DNA of 59,141 nt from an uncultured Oscillospiraceae bacterium (GTDB lineage: Bacteria; Bacillota; Clostridia; Oscillospirales; Oscillospiraceae): assembly GCA_934597175.1 (NCBI GenBank), contig CAKTQR010000012.1, forward strand, positions 1-59,141. The letters are read 5' to 3'. Within the stretch, counting starts at the first letter, position 1. Every line of letters starts with the position of its first letter. Below the pieces are notes generated by a model. The model did no database searches, was not told the origin of the DNA, and saw nothing but the letters and a program-made list of their open reading frames with translations. This document shows, in pieces, positions 32,762-40,609 of the stretch. The position numbers and the translations under genes were made by a program.

Positions 32762-32786
32762 GAAGCAGGGCATTTTGCCCTGCTTC
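32762..32786 (+). terminator. Hairpin between capsid and connector genes
   Basis: Perfect 11-bp stem GAAGCAGGGCA/TGCCCTGCTTC with TTT loop, followed by GCTTTAA and then AAGGAGG. It has no full T tail, so it may be a partial terminator or mRNA 3'-end stabiliser raising capsid over tail expression. Confidence 0.5.
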
Positions 32787-32805
32787 GCTTTAAGGAGGGA
32801 CAGCA

Positions 32806-33189
32806 ATGGCATATACAAATCAGGACATTGAAAGCAAGGCGAGGGAAATGCTCGGCACTTCGCCGCTCGGAAGCGAGGGCAAGGTGCTGCGCAGCGTGTG
32901 CCAGACTGCGGCGGCGGAGCTGGAGTCAAAGCTGCGCTCTGGCGTTAAAAGCTCGGATATCGAGGAGCTTTTCGTCTGCGCAGCGGCGCTGCTTGCGCTC
33001 TCGCTGTATCTGGAGCTGAGAAACATCACCGACGGCAAGATAGCTTCGTTTAAAGCGGGAGATGTGAGCGTTTCGCTGCATGACGGCGCAAAGAGCGTGT
33101 CTGCGCAGGCGCTGAGAGTGCGTGCCGAGAGCATGCTGTCGGCATATCTCGACTGCGGCGGCTTTGAGTTTAAGGGGGTCGTGGGATGA
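32806..33189 (+). CDS. Phage head-tail connector (adaptor)-like protein
   Basis: 127 residues, mainly helical, following the capsid gene as adaptor proteins (gp6/gp15-like) do. 'IEELFVCAAALLALSLYLELRN' and 'GDVSVSLHDGAKSVSAQALRVRAESMLSAYL' fit the helical bundle of that group. No specific family recognised from residues alone; the call is by order. Overlaps the next gene by 4 bp. Confidence 0.55.
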   Translation: MAYTNQDIESKAREMLGTSPLGSEGKVLRSVCQTAAAELESKLRSGVKSSDIEELFVCAAALLALSLYLELRNITDGKIASFKAGDVSVSLHDGAKSVSAQALRVRAESMLSAYLDCGGFEFKGVVG

Positions 33190-33482
33190 GCCTTTCTTCA
33201 CAGGTCATCGAGACCTACGGCGAGAGCATTACGGTCGGCGGCAGCTCGGCAAAGGGATTTTTGTCGGTCATAAATAAAAGTAAGTCCGACCCCAAAACGA
33301 GGCTGCCCGTCGGCGTCCGGCAGGGCGAGCGGTACAGGCTTATAACCGACGCCCCCGAGCCCGAGGTGGGCGATATCGTCGTCTATGCGGGCAAAAACTA
33401 CGAGATCATGCGTGTCGAGCAGGTGCGCATATTCGGCGAATTTTCGCACAACGAGTGCATTTTGAGACGAAAGGAATGGTGA
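33186..33482 (+). CDS. Phage head-closure (stopper)-like protein
   Basis: 98 residues, mostly beta ('EPEVGDIVVYAGKNYEIMRVEQVRIFGEFSHNECILRRKEW'). Size, fold character and position between adaptor and tail terminator match stopper proteins that seal the portal channel. By position, not by family signature. Confidence 0.5.
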   Translation: MSLSSQVIETYGESITVGGSSAKGFLSVINKSKSDPKTRLPVGVRQGERYRLITDAPEPEVGDIVVYAGKNYEIMRVEQVRIFGEFSHNECILRRKEW

Positions 33483-33485
33483 GCG

Positions 33486-33938
33486 ATGCTAAGCAGCGTG
33501 ACAGATGAAATTATACAGATCCTTATAGGCGACGGCATAAACGCCGTTGCGGCGTTCACGATGACCGCCATCGACAGGAGCACCGCCACGGTCTGCGTGT
33601 CGCTGCGCTCGGCGGTCATATCCGCCAGTGGCTGCGGAAATTACATCGGTCTGTATCTTGAAAGCGGCGAGATAAAGGAGATGTTCGGAAGCCACGGGCA
33701 GCTGAAGATCGGGCTTGACATCTATTCGCCCACACCCAACTGCGAAAACCTCAAGGAGAATGTTTTTCTGAGCCTCGGCGGCGTGAGCTCACTCAAGCTA
33801 AAGAGCTTTGACGCAGGCGAGGTGAGCTTCGACGGTCAAAGCGAAATGTATCTTTGCAAATGCACCATAGATGCCGAGGCAAGCCTCGTGCGCTCGATGA
33901 GCGCACCCGACGGCGTGTTCGGATTGGAGGAGGATTGA
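33486..33938 (+). CDS. Phage tail terminator-like protein
   Basis: 150 residues, alpha/beta: N-terminal helix 'VTDEIIQILIGDGINAVAAFTM', strands, then 'LKIGLDIYSPTPNCENLKENVFLSLGGV' as in tail-completion proteins, which cap the tail tube and join it to the head. Located right before the tube gene. Assignment by order and general pattern. Confidence 0.5.
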   Translation: MLSSVTDEIIQILIGDGINAVAAFTMTAIDRSTATVCVSLRSAVISASGCGNYIGLYLESGEIKEMFGSHGQLKIGLDIYSPTPNCENLKENVFLSLGGVSSLKLKSFDAGEVSFDGQSEMYLCKCTIDAEASLVRSMSAPDGVFGLEED

Positions 33939-33939
33939 T

Positions 33940-34314
33940 ATGAGCTTTTTAAGCACCGTCGTATACGACGACAGCGATGTTGTCGTGTATGTTAACAATG
34001 TCAAGGTCGGGCTTGTGCGCAGCATAAGCGAATATGTGAAAACCGAGATGCTGCCGCTCAAAGCCTTCGGCGAGACGCAGCCCGTTTCGGTATCGCCCGG
34101 CGGCAAGAGCTATGAGATAGTTCTGACACGGCAGGAGTCGCAGGACGGACTCAATTTCTCACTTTTCGACGACTTCACCCTCAGCCTCAAGCGGGCGAGA
34201 AGCGTTGTGGTCTACACCAAGTGCCGCTTAAAAAGCGACGAGATCGTGCGCACGGCGGGCGAGCAGATGCTCGAAAAGATAACGCTGGCCGCCGAGGGCA
34301 GAAAGGAAGTGTGA
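33940..34314 (+). CDS. Phage tail tube protein-like (XkdM type)
   Basis: 124 residues with a beta-sandwich-like pattern: 'VVVYVNNVKVGLVRSISEYVKTEMLPLKAFGETQPVSVSPGGKSYEIVLTRQES' and a final helix-strand, the form of tube proteins of contractile tails (XkdM, Mu gpM). In such phages the tube gene follows the sheath gene, but no sheath gene is present here. 1 bp after the tail terminator gene. Confidence 0.6.
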   Translation: MSFLSTVVYDDSDVVVYVNNVKVGLVRSISEYVKTEMLPLKAFGETQPVSVSPGGKSYEIVLTRQESQDGLNFSLFDDFTLSLKRARSVVVYTKCRLKSDEIVRTAGEQMLEKITLAAEGRKEV

Positions 34315-34316
34315 GC

Positions 34317-34475
34317 ATGGACAGCGAAAACACGAAAACCGAGCGCAGCGGCGAGAATACCGTCCTGTGCGAGGACATCACGCAGCTTCTGGTGCACCGC
34401 CGTGACATGACCGAGCTTTCGGAATACTTCGGCCGTGACGCCAGACGCTACGACAACGGCTTTGAGACCTATTAA
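34317..34475 (+). CDS. Small protein in the tail-assembly-chaperone position
   Basis: 52 residues, charged, ending 'YFGRDARRYDNGFETY'. ATG at 34317 lies 2 bp after the tube stop, behind GGAAGTG. In tailed phages this slot holds tail chaperones and then a long tape-measure gene; here only this short ORF remains before the next gene at 34487. Its own function is unknown. Confidence 0.5.
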   Translation: MDSENTKTERSGENTVLCEDITQLLVHRRDMTELSEYFGRDARRYDNGFETY

Positions 34476-34486
34476 GGAGGGATAAA

Positions 34487-35020
34487 ATGCTTGCACCAAT
34501 GAAATACAGGGACTTTACATGGCCCAATAACCCCACAACCTTCGAGGTCGAGCTGCGGCGCACACTGCACAGCTACAAGCTGCCGCTGTCGGGCTTCACG
34601 GTACAAAATCTCGGCGTGCAGCACAGGGTGTTTAAGGGCGAGGGAGAGTTTACGGGGCCTGACGCCTACGACAGCTTCCGCCGTTTGGCAAAGAGCTTTT
34701 CCTACTCCGGAGCGGGCTGGCTCGAGCACCCCGTGTGGCCGCCGGTCAAGGCGCATTTTGCAAAGCTCAGCCTAAAGGAGGAACCCCGTGAGGAGTATAT
34801 AAGCTACTCGTTTGAATTCTGGGAGAGCGAGGATCAGACGGGCTACACCGCCGGAGCGCTCGACCCGGACAAGGTAAAATACATCTCGGCAGAGTATAAC
34901 GACACCCTTGCGCTCATAGCGGCGAGGTACTCAAAGGAGCTTGCCGATCTCACGGCGCTCAACCCGCAGATAGCAAACCCCGATGTCATCGCCGAGGGAC
35001 AGATAGTAAGAATATCATAG
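34487..35020 (+). CDS. DNA-circularisation-N-like baseplate protein with C-terminal LysM
   Basis: 177 residues. Residues ~5-125 follow the pattern of the N-terminal domain of Mu gpN-type proteins: 'FEVELRR', 'VQNLGVQHRVFKGEGEFTG.DAYDSFRRLAKSF', 'GWLEHPVWPPVKA', 'YISYSFEFWE'. Residues ~130-177 form a LysM peptidoglycan-binding domain ('DTLALIAARYSKELADLTALNPQIAN..VIAEGQIVRI'). In contractile phages the first part belongs to the tail hub/baseplate and LysM is on XkdP-like proteins; here both are in one short chain. It follows the tube directly, without a tape measure. Confidence 0.72.
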   Translation: MLAPMKYRDFTWPNNPTTFEVELRRTLHSYKLPLSGFTVQNLGVQHRVFKGEGEFTGPDAYDSFRRLAKSFSYSGAGWLEHPVWPPVKAHFAKLSLKEEPREEYISYSFEFWESEDQTGYTAGALDPDKVKYISAEYNDTLALIAARYSKELADLTALNPQIANPDVIAEGQIVRIS

Positions 35021-35028
35021 GAGGAAGC

Positions 35029-35979
35029 ATGAAAGGTTATCTAATAGACAAAGACGGCGGACAGTATCTTTTGCCCGAGCTTCTGTCGTGGGATGTCTGC
35101 CACGGTTTGGGCGAGCCCTGCGACTATTTCGAGGTCAAGACCCTGTTTGCACCCGAGCTTCTGCCAAAGCTCACCGATGCTGTGCGCTTTAAGGGCGTAA
35201 ACGACGGCGAAACGGTGTTCTACGGCGTTGTCGACGAGTATCAGGTGAGCATGGACGACAGCGGCTCGACGGTGAGCATAAACGGCCGCTCGCTTGCGGC
35301 GCTGCTCATGGATAACGAAGTGCCCAAGCAAATGCACTACTCCATGACAAAAAGCTCGATGATAGAAAAGTATGTCGCTCCCTACGGCATCACGGATATC
35401 GGCGACGGCACGATGCAGCAGGTCTATCTGTTTTCCGTCAGAGACGGCGACAGCGCATGGACGGCGCTCAAGCGCTTTTGCCTTAAATCTGCGCACGCAT
35501 CGCCGAGGTTTGACAGGACCGGCAAGCTGTACATGACCGGCAAGACCGGCAGCAGCCTGAGCATAAACGCCGACGAAAAGGCGGTGTCGTTGAAGCTCAA
35601 GGACGAGCGCTACGGCATAATTTCGCAGATAATCGTTATCAATCGCTCCAGCGGCGGAAGCTACACGCTTGATAATCAGGAATTTGTAAACCGTGGCGGC
35701 AGCAGCCGCAGGTATTACTACACCGAAAAGTTTGACACCGTCATCAACGGCAGCACGAGCGTCGACACGACCTTCACCGGCCGCTATCAGATCGAGTGCT
35801 CACGCTCGGGCAAGCACTGCGTCGAAATTGTTGTAAACGAGCAGTTCCCGTGCTTTCCCGGCGACACGGTGGAGCTAACATGCACGGCGCTTGCGATAAG
35901 CAAAAGCTGCCGTGTTATCAAGACCCACTGCTGGGGCGATGCCGTCAGCGCCGGAACAAGGATCACACTGGAGGTTTGA
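35029..35979 (+). CDS. Phage tail hub protein (gp44/XkdQ-like)
   Basis: 316 residues. N-terminal 'PCDYFEVKTLFAPELLPKL..AVRFKGVNDGETVFYGVVDEY' and 'TVSINGRSLAALLMDNEV' match hub proteins of Mu gp44/gpD/XkdQ type, followed by 'WTALKRFCLKSAHASPRFDRTGKL' and a C-terminal swivel-like beta domain. The hub closes the tube and carries the spike. ATG behind AGGAGG. Confidence 0.75.
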   Translation: MKGYLIDKDGGQYLLPELLSWDVCHGLGEPCDYFEVKTLFAPELLPKLTDAVRFKGVNDGETVFYGVVDEYQVSMDDSGSTVSINGRSLAALLMDNEVPKQMHYSMTKSSMIEKYVAPYGITDIGDGTMQQVYLFSVRDGDSAWTALKRFCLKSAHASPRFDRTGKLYMTGKTGSSLSINADEKAVSLKLKDERYGIISQIIVINRSSGGSYTLDNQEFVNRGGSSRRYYYTEKFDTVINGSTSVDTTFTGRYQIECSRSGKHCVEIVVNEQFPCFPGDTVELTCTALAISKSCRVIKTHCWGDAVSAGTRITLEV

Positions 35980-35980
35980 T

Positions 35981-36313
35981 ATGTGGTTATCTGAAACTAA
36001 AAGACGGTCGGAGACCGGCAGCAGCGCATCTGTCTGCATCGTCAGCGACGAAAACGACGATGTGCTGATGCCCGCAGGTCTCCTGCGCCTGCCCAAAACG
36101 GGCGAAGCGCAGCTGAGAATAAACGGCGGCGACGGGTCGAGCGTTTTGCTAGGCGTCGTCGACGGAGACACGCCCGAGGGGCTTTTGCCCGGTGAGGTCT
36201 ATATCAAGACCGACAGCGCAGCGATAACGATAAAAAATAACGGCGCCGTCAATATAACGGGCACCGTTAATATAACCGGCTCGCTCACCGTAAACGGCAC
36301 GAGCGTGGGATAA
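35981..36313 (+). CDS. Short tail spike protein (gp45/gpV-like)
   Basis: 110 residues. ATG at 35981 follows GGAGG by 6 nt and overlaps nothing. Middle part 'GEAQLRINGGDGSSVLLGVVDGDTPEGLLPGEVYIKTDSAAI' and the C-terminal beta-prism repeats 'NNGAVNITGTVNITGSLTVNGTSVG' are typical of spike tips. Compared with Mu gp45 (about 200 residues) the OB-fold region is strongly reduced. Last gene of the cassette, followed by a strong terminator. Confidence 0.7.
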   Translation: MWLSETKRRSETGSSASVCIVSDENDDVLMPAGLLRLPKTGEAQLRINGGDGSSVLLGVVDGDTPEGLLPGEVYIKTDSAAITIKNNGAVNITGTVNITGSLTVNGTSVG

Positions 36314-36316
36314 GCG

Positions 36317-36347
36317 AAAACGGTATAGCCTCAGCTATACCGTTTTT
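36317..36347. terminator. Terminator closing the phage-like cassette
   Basis: AAAACGGTATAGC/GCTATACCGTTTTT with CTCA loop; also usable by the convergent DUF3137 gene. Confidence 0.85.
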
Positions 36348-36349
36348 GT

Positions 36350-37225
36350 TTATGAAATGAATATGTCTATCATGTCGGTAAACCACTTGAGCTCGCTCGT
36401 GTAGCGTGTGCGCAGGGCATCGACGCTCTCTCTGCCCTTGCCGATATCGAAAAAGCCGTGACCGCTCTTGACGGCGATGTACAGCAGCCCGTCGTCGTGC
36501 AGACTGACGGACACATCTCCGAAAGACCTGTCCGCCAGAGCGAGGATACGCTGCATGCGGCTCGGACTCAGATACCGCAGCGCCTCGGCCTCGTTATCGG
36601 AGCTCAGGTTAAAGCGCTTATTGAAAGTCTCGTTATCGGTCGTGATTGTCTGGGAGCTGACGAGCTTGTCGAGCTTGCCCCTCGGCCAAAATGTGAAGCT
36701 CACGGGGGCGGGATCGCCGAGTTTGCATGCTGCCCACTGACCGCTGTATATCTCCTGCTCATTTGTGTACCACTGACCGTTGTTCTCGTCCTGATACTGG
36801 CTCTCGTCGGTGAGAACAATGCTGCAAAGCTCCGTGTCAAGCCCACGGTAGACACCGCGGATAGCGCCGCTGCGCTTGAGGTGCGAGTGCTTTATGAGCG
36901 GGATATTCGAGCTCTCGGCGTCGAGGATGTGCTCACGGGGGGAGTAGTCCACGGTCTCAAAATTGCGGGCGATAAGCTCGGGGACGATTGCGTCAAACGC
37001 CTTTTTGCCCGCCTCGTCCTTGGACTTGCCCTTTATGGAGCTGCCGATTGCGGCGATGATAACGCCGATGATGCACACGGCGATCGACGGACCGGACACG
37101 ACGCCTATGAGCGCCACGATGATGCCGATTATGACGACCAAGCTGCCGCCGAGCTTGCCGGTCTTGCCCTTGTTAAGCTCTTTGCTGAGCTCCTCGTCGG
37201 TGAGATTTTTCTTTTCGTTGTCCAT
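36350..37225 (-). CDS. DUF3137 membrane protein
   Basis: 291 residues. Acidic N terminus, two closely spaced membrane segments (about 28-62) and a cytoplasmic DUF3137-like domain containing 'FNKRFNLSSDNEAEALRYLSPSRMQRIL' and 'EIYSGQWAACKL'. DUF3137 proteins often accompany LemA proteins; function unknown. Third gene of a lipoprotein-DUF3137-DUF3137 operon, 10 bp after its paralogue. RBS AAGGAG. Confidence 0.75.
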   Translation of the reverse strand: MDNEKKNLTDEELSKELNKGKTGKLGGSLVVIIGIIVALIGVVSGPSIAVCIIGVIIAAIGSSIKGKSKDEAGKKAFDAIVPELIARNFETVDYSPREHILDAESSNIPLIKHSHLKRSGAIRGVYRGLDTELCSIVLTDESQYQDENNGQWYTNEQEIYSGQWAACKLGDPAPVSFTFWPRGKLDKLVSSQTITTDNETFNKRFNLSSDNEAEALRYLSPSRMQRILALADRSFGDVSVSLHDDGLLYIAVKSGHGFFDIGKGRESVDALRTRYTSELKWFTDMIDIFIS

Positions 37226-37235
37226 ATTTATCTCC

Positions 37236-38123
37236 TTAAGCAGTCTGCTTTATGATGTCCAAAAGGTCGCTCATGCCCTTGATCGAGGCAATGTACCACT
37301 TGCGTATACCGTCGATGTCACGCAGATCGACCTCCGGCGGGACATTTGCAAAAACATACCTCGTCTCCAGCGCAAGAGTCAGGTCTCCGTCCTTGACGGA
37401 AAAGCCGAACAGCTTGCCGCCGGCCTTCTCCATCGCCTGCACAAACTCTAAAACCTGCACCGTCACGGCGCTGTCTGCGTTATCGCCGACAGAGAACTTA
37501 TCCAAAAATGCGGCGGGAGTTTTGAGGTCATCGGCGCTGCGCTTTTGGAAGCGGGAGCGGACCGTCATCTCCGGCAGAACACGACACACGCCCTTGCAGC
37601 GGACGACGAGTCCGGTGAACAGCGTCTCGGTGCGGCTCATCCAGTTGTCGTTATTCGGCCCGGACTTCTCCTCAACGGTGCGGCTAAGGCTCACATTCGC
37701 AGCGGAAAACCGCAGTCCGTCGTGCTCACCCTCGTGGAAGTTCTCGACGGTGATGTCCGTCCAGTCGAGCGAGCACAGGTCGATGCTCTTCAGATACTCA
37801 CGGTCAATGGGGAGCTCCGGCGTCTCGGGGTCTTTGCCGAAAAGCTTTTCACGCTCGGCATCGAAAAAGCCGCCCATCTGCCGGGCTAAAAGCGCCTTTT
37901 TCTTCTTCTGCACCGGCATTGCGCCGAAAACCAGCAGCCCGACGCCGACAAACACCAGCACTGCAAGCAGCGCTCTGTTATGCACCACAAACGCCGAGAT
38001 GCAGCCTGCCACGACCATGATTATGCCGATGAGCATGCAAAGACTTTCCGCTGCCTGATAGCGGCCGAGCGCTTTCGCAAGCTCCTCGTCGCTCATTTTT
38101 GCACTTAAATTTTCCTTATCCAT
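37236..38123 (-). CDS. DUF3137-like membrane protein, paralogue
   Basis: 295 residues from the ATG at 38123 (upstream in-frame ATG lies inside the preceding gene). Same plan as the next gene: N-terminal 'DEELAKAL', two membrane segments (about 25-70), then a soluble domain with 'LFTGLVVRCK', 'RSRFQKRS' and 'KWYIASIKGMSDLLDII'. Overlaps the lipoprotein stop by 8 bp. Pairwise similarity between the two is clear in topology and ends but weak in the middle. Confidence 0.68.
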   Translation of the reverse strand: MDKENLSAKMSDEELAKALGRYQAAESLCMLIGIIMVVAGCISAFVVHNRALLAVLVFVGVGLLVFGAMPVQKKKKALLARQMGGFFDAEREKLFGKDPETPELPIDREYLKSIDLCSLDWTDITVENFHEGEHDGLRFSAANVSLSRTVEEKSGPNNDNWMSRTETLFTGLVVRCKGVCRVLPEMTVRSRFQKRSADDLKTPAAFLDKFSVGDNADSAVTVQVLEFVQAMEKAGGKLFGFSVKDGDLTLALETRYVFANVPPEVDLRDIDGIRKWYIASIKGMSDLLDIIKQTA

Positions 38124-38856
38124 TGTATCCACCCTTATTAAGATCTGTCTGCACGGCCTGCGGCACTTCATCACCAAACATTGCCTCGTGCTTGAGCCTT
38201 GAGTCGGTGTCGTACAGTACGCCGTCCTTGAGCTCCAGCTCGGAGACCAGCCCCTCGTCCTTCATGTACAGCTTCACCGTGGCGATCGTGGCGGTCAGGT
38301 AGCCGGAGTTTACAACCTCGCCGCTTTCCTCGACACTGTCCCATGTGTCGTCGCCGTAAATGCGCAGCCAGTACCCGCCGTCGGCGCAGTACCAGTAGGC
38401 GACAAAATTGACCGAGCTGGGCTCGTATTCGGCCTGCTCAAGCGTGGTCTCCCAGCACTCGAATTTGCCGATATATTCGTCCCATGTCCACTGAAATTTT
38501 TCGCCGTTTATTGTCAGGACAATGTCGCTGTTAAGGTCGCCGGTGATATCGTCAAAGCTGATGCTTTCAAAGCCGTCACGGGGGTCGGACTTAAAGGGAA
38601 CATGGAAGTCAGCGGAATCAAAAAGCCGCTGCGTCGGCTCGTCGTAATAAAGCTTAACGCCGTTTTTGTCGAGACACACCAGTACATCGGTCGACTTCTC
38701 GTCACGGGTCACCGTGCCGCTTGCGGCTACAACACCCGTCGTGCGCCAGTCTCCGCCCGCAACATCATCGCCCGTGCCGCCGCTGCCCTGCTTGCCGCAG
38801 GCGGCAAGGCTCAGACACAGCAAAAGGCACAAAACAGTCAAAATCAGCTTTTTCAT
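38116..38856 (-). CDS. Secreted lipoprotein, same family as the 3.8-5.6 kb genes
   Basis: 246 residues from the ATG at 38856 that starts the signal peptide; lipobox LSLAAC with Cys20. Shares with the proteins at 3780 and 4501 the block DWRTTGVV.ASGTVTRD.K..DVLVC, 'YYDEPTQRLFDSADF' and 'FESISFDDITGDLNSDIV'. The DxDGD loop is changed to DITGDLNSD. The C-terminal part contains 'YWYCADGGYWLRIYGDDTW', like the W-LDGDD modules. Starts an operon with two DUF3137 membrane proteins. Confidence 0.75.
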   Translation of the reverse strand: MKKLILTVLCLLLCLSLAACGKQGSGGTGDDVAGGDWRTTGVVAASGTVTRDEKSTDVLVCLDKNGVKLYYDEPTQRLFDSADFHVPFKSDPRDGFESISFDDITGDLNSDIVLTINGEKFQWTWDEYIGKFECWETTLEQAEYEPSSVNFVAYWYCADGGYWLRIYGDDTWDSVEESGEVVNSGYLTATIATVKLYMKDEGLVSELELKDGVLYDTDSRLKHEAMFGDEVPQAVQTDLNKGGYNG

Positions 38857-38887
38857 TTCGTTTCTCCATTTATTGCACTTTTCCACA

Positions 38888-38916
38888 ATTATATATAATT
38901 GTCAGGACAATTACAA
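38888..38916 (-). promoter_or_regulatory. Promoter with palindrome before the lipoprotein-DUF3137 operon
   Basis: Minus strand TTGTAA, 17 nt, TATAAT. A perfect palindrome AATTGTC-AG-GACAATT (38897-38912) fills the spacer and could be an operator. Confidence 0.6.
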
Positions 38917-38936
38917 GCGCAAGCGTGAAAATACTA

Positions 38937-38967
38937 AAAAAAGAGAGTGCCGAAGCACTCTCTTTTA
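38937..38967 (-). terminator. Terminator of gdhA
   Basis: AAAAGAGAGTGC/GCACTCTCTTTT with CGAA tetraloop, T tail on the minus strand. Confidence 0.8.
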
Positions 38968-38983
38968 AAAATTCCTGTGGGGA

Positions 38984-40330
38984 TCAGACGATGCCCTGTG
39001 CCATCATTGCATCGGCAACCTTGAGGAAGCCTGCAACATTTGCGCCGACCATCATGTCGCCGGGCTTGCCGCACTCGATGGAGGCCTTCAGGCACTCCTG
39101 GAAGATGCTCTGCATGATGCCCTTGAGCTTTGCGTCGACTTCTTCAAAGGTCCAGCTGTAACGCATGGAGTTCTGGCTCATCTCGAGACCGGAGGTAGCA
39201 ACGCCGCCTGCATTGGAAGCCTTGCCCGGGGTGTAGAGCAGACCTGCGGAGGTGACTGCTTCAATGGCTTCGGGAGTAAGAGGCATGTTTGCGCCTTCAA
39301 ACACTGCGAATGCACCGTTTGCGATAACAGCCTTTGCGCCCTCTGCGTCCATCTCGTTCTGAGATGCGCAAGGCATAGCAATGTCGCACTTTACATTCCA
39401 GATGTTCTTGCAGCCCTCGACATACTGAGCGCCTGCGACTTCGTCGGCATAGACGGAGATGCGAGCTCTTCTCTTCTGCTTGATGTCGAACAGAACTTCG
39501 AGGTTGATGCCGTTGGGATCATAGATGTAGCCCTTGGAGTCGCTCATTGCAACGACCTTGCCGCCGAGTTCGGTGCACTTTTCTGCTGCGTACTGAGCAA
39601 CATTGCCCGAGCCGGAGATAACAACGGTCTGACCCTCGAAGGACTTGCCGTGGTAGTGCAGAACTTCGTCGGAGAAGTAGCAGATGCCGTAGCCGGTAGC
39701 CTGGGTACGAGCGAGAGAGCCGCCGTAGGTGAGGCCCTTGCCGGTCAGAACGCCGCCTTCGAAACGGTCGACGATCTTCTTGTACTGGCCGTACATGAAG
39801 CCGATCTCACGAGCGCCGACACCAATGTCGCCTGCGGGAGTGTCGGTGAACTGACCAATGTGACGGTACAGCTCAGTGATAAAGCTCTGGCAGAAACGCA
39901 TGACCTCTGCATCGGACTTGCCCTTGGGGTCAAAGTCGGAGCCGCCCTTGCCGCCGCCCATGGGAAGGGTGGTCAGGGAGTTCTTAAGGATCTGCTCAAA
40001 GCCGAGGAACTTAACGATGGAAAGGTTTACAGAGGGATGGAAGCGGAGACCGCCCTTGTAAGGTCCGATTGCGGAGTTGAACTGTACACGGTAGCCGCGG
40101 TTGACCTGGACCTTGCCGTTGTCGTCGACCCAAGGAACACGGAACATGATAACACGCTCAGGCTCTACGAAACGCTCGATGAGGCCTGCTGCTTCCCATT
40201 CGGGGTGCTTGGGAACGACGAGCTGAAGGCTCTCGAAGATCTCTTCGACTGCCTGAAGAAACTCGGGCTCACCGGGATGGTTCTTCTGAACATCCGCAAG
40301 AACGCGCTGAAGGTATTCGTTAGTAATCAT
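38984..40330 (-). CDS. gdhA: NADP-type glutamate dehydrogenase
   Basis: 448 residues; ATG at 40330 behind AGGAGAG. Signature blocks: 'IGPYKGGLRFHPSVNLSIVKFLGFEQ', 'MGGGKGGSDFDPKGKSD' with the catalytic lysine region, 'TDTPAGDIGVGAREIGFMYGQYK' and the nucleotide-binding GSGNVAQYAAEK. Length and 'GGSDFDPKGKSD' point to the hexameric, biosynthetic class. Assimilates ammonia into glutamate. The gene shows the even, optimal codon use of a highly expressed gene. Confidence 0.97.
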   Translation of the reverse strand: MITNEYLQRVLADVQKNHPGEPEFLQAVEEIFESLQLVVPKHPEWEAAGLIERFVEPERVIMFRVPWVDDNGKVQVNRGYRVQFNSAIGPYKGGLRFHPSVNLSIVKFLGFEQILKNSLTTLPMGGGKGGSDFDPKGKSDAEVMRFCQSFITELYRHIGQFTDTPAGDIGVGAREIGFMYGQYKKIVDRFEGGVLTGKGLTYGGSLARTQATGYGICYFSDEVLHYHGKSFEGQTVVISGSGNVAQYAAEKCTELGGKVVAMSDSKGYIYDPNGINLEVLFDIKQKRRARISVYADEVAGAQYVEGCKNIWNVKCDIAMPCASQNEMDAEGAKAVIANGAFAVFEGANMPLTPEAIEAVTSAGLLYTPGKASNAGGVATSGLEMSQNSMRYSWTFEEVDAKLKGIMQSIFQECLKASIECGKPGDMMVGANVAGFLKVADAMMAQGIV

Positions 40331-40393
40331 TTCTTTTTTCTCTCCTATGAAAAAATTGATACTTTGCTGGGGATTCATTTCCCTATCGAACAA

Positions 40394-40422
40394 ATTTTAT
40401 TCCTACTTTATTCAACTTACAA
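40394..40422 (-). promoter_or_regulatory. Promoter of gdhA
   Basis: Minus strand TTGTAA, 17 nt, TAAAAT, 64 bp before the start codon. No clear leader structure was seen between it and gdhA. Confidence 0.55.
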
Positions 40423-40531
40423 TTGTGAGTTGTTCTAAAGAATGAGCACCAGTTTAGGCAACTTTTCACAACAATAAGATAAAGTTTTAAATCGGTAGAA
40501 AAAACAGGCAAAAGTTTAACAAAATTTATGC

Positions 40532-40560
40532 TTGACATATTATGCAAATGCGAGTATTAT
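40532..40560 (+). promoter_or_regulatory. Promoter of the small zinc-finger gene
   Basis: TTGACA, 17 nt, TATTAT: near-consensus. An ATGCAAATGC...GATGCAATTGCAT repeat overlaps and follows it and may be a binding site. Confidence 0.7.
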
Positions 40561-40609
40561 CAACATCACAAGATGCAATTGCATAAAAACCGCCAAGGGA
40601 GTGATGCAG

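Noticed and set aside
27433..36349. Ordinary inducible prophage
   Set aside because: No integrase, repressor, replication, lysis, tail-length or fibre genes and no flanking direct repeats were found.
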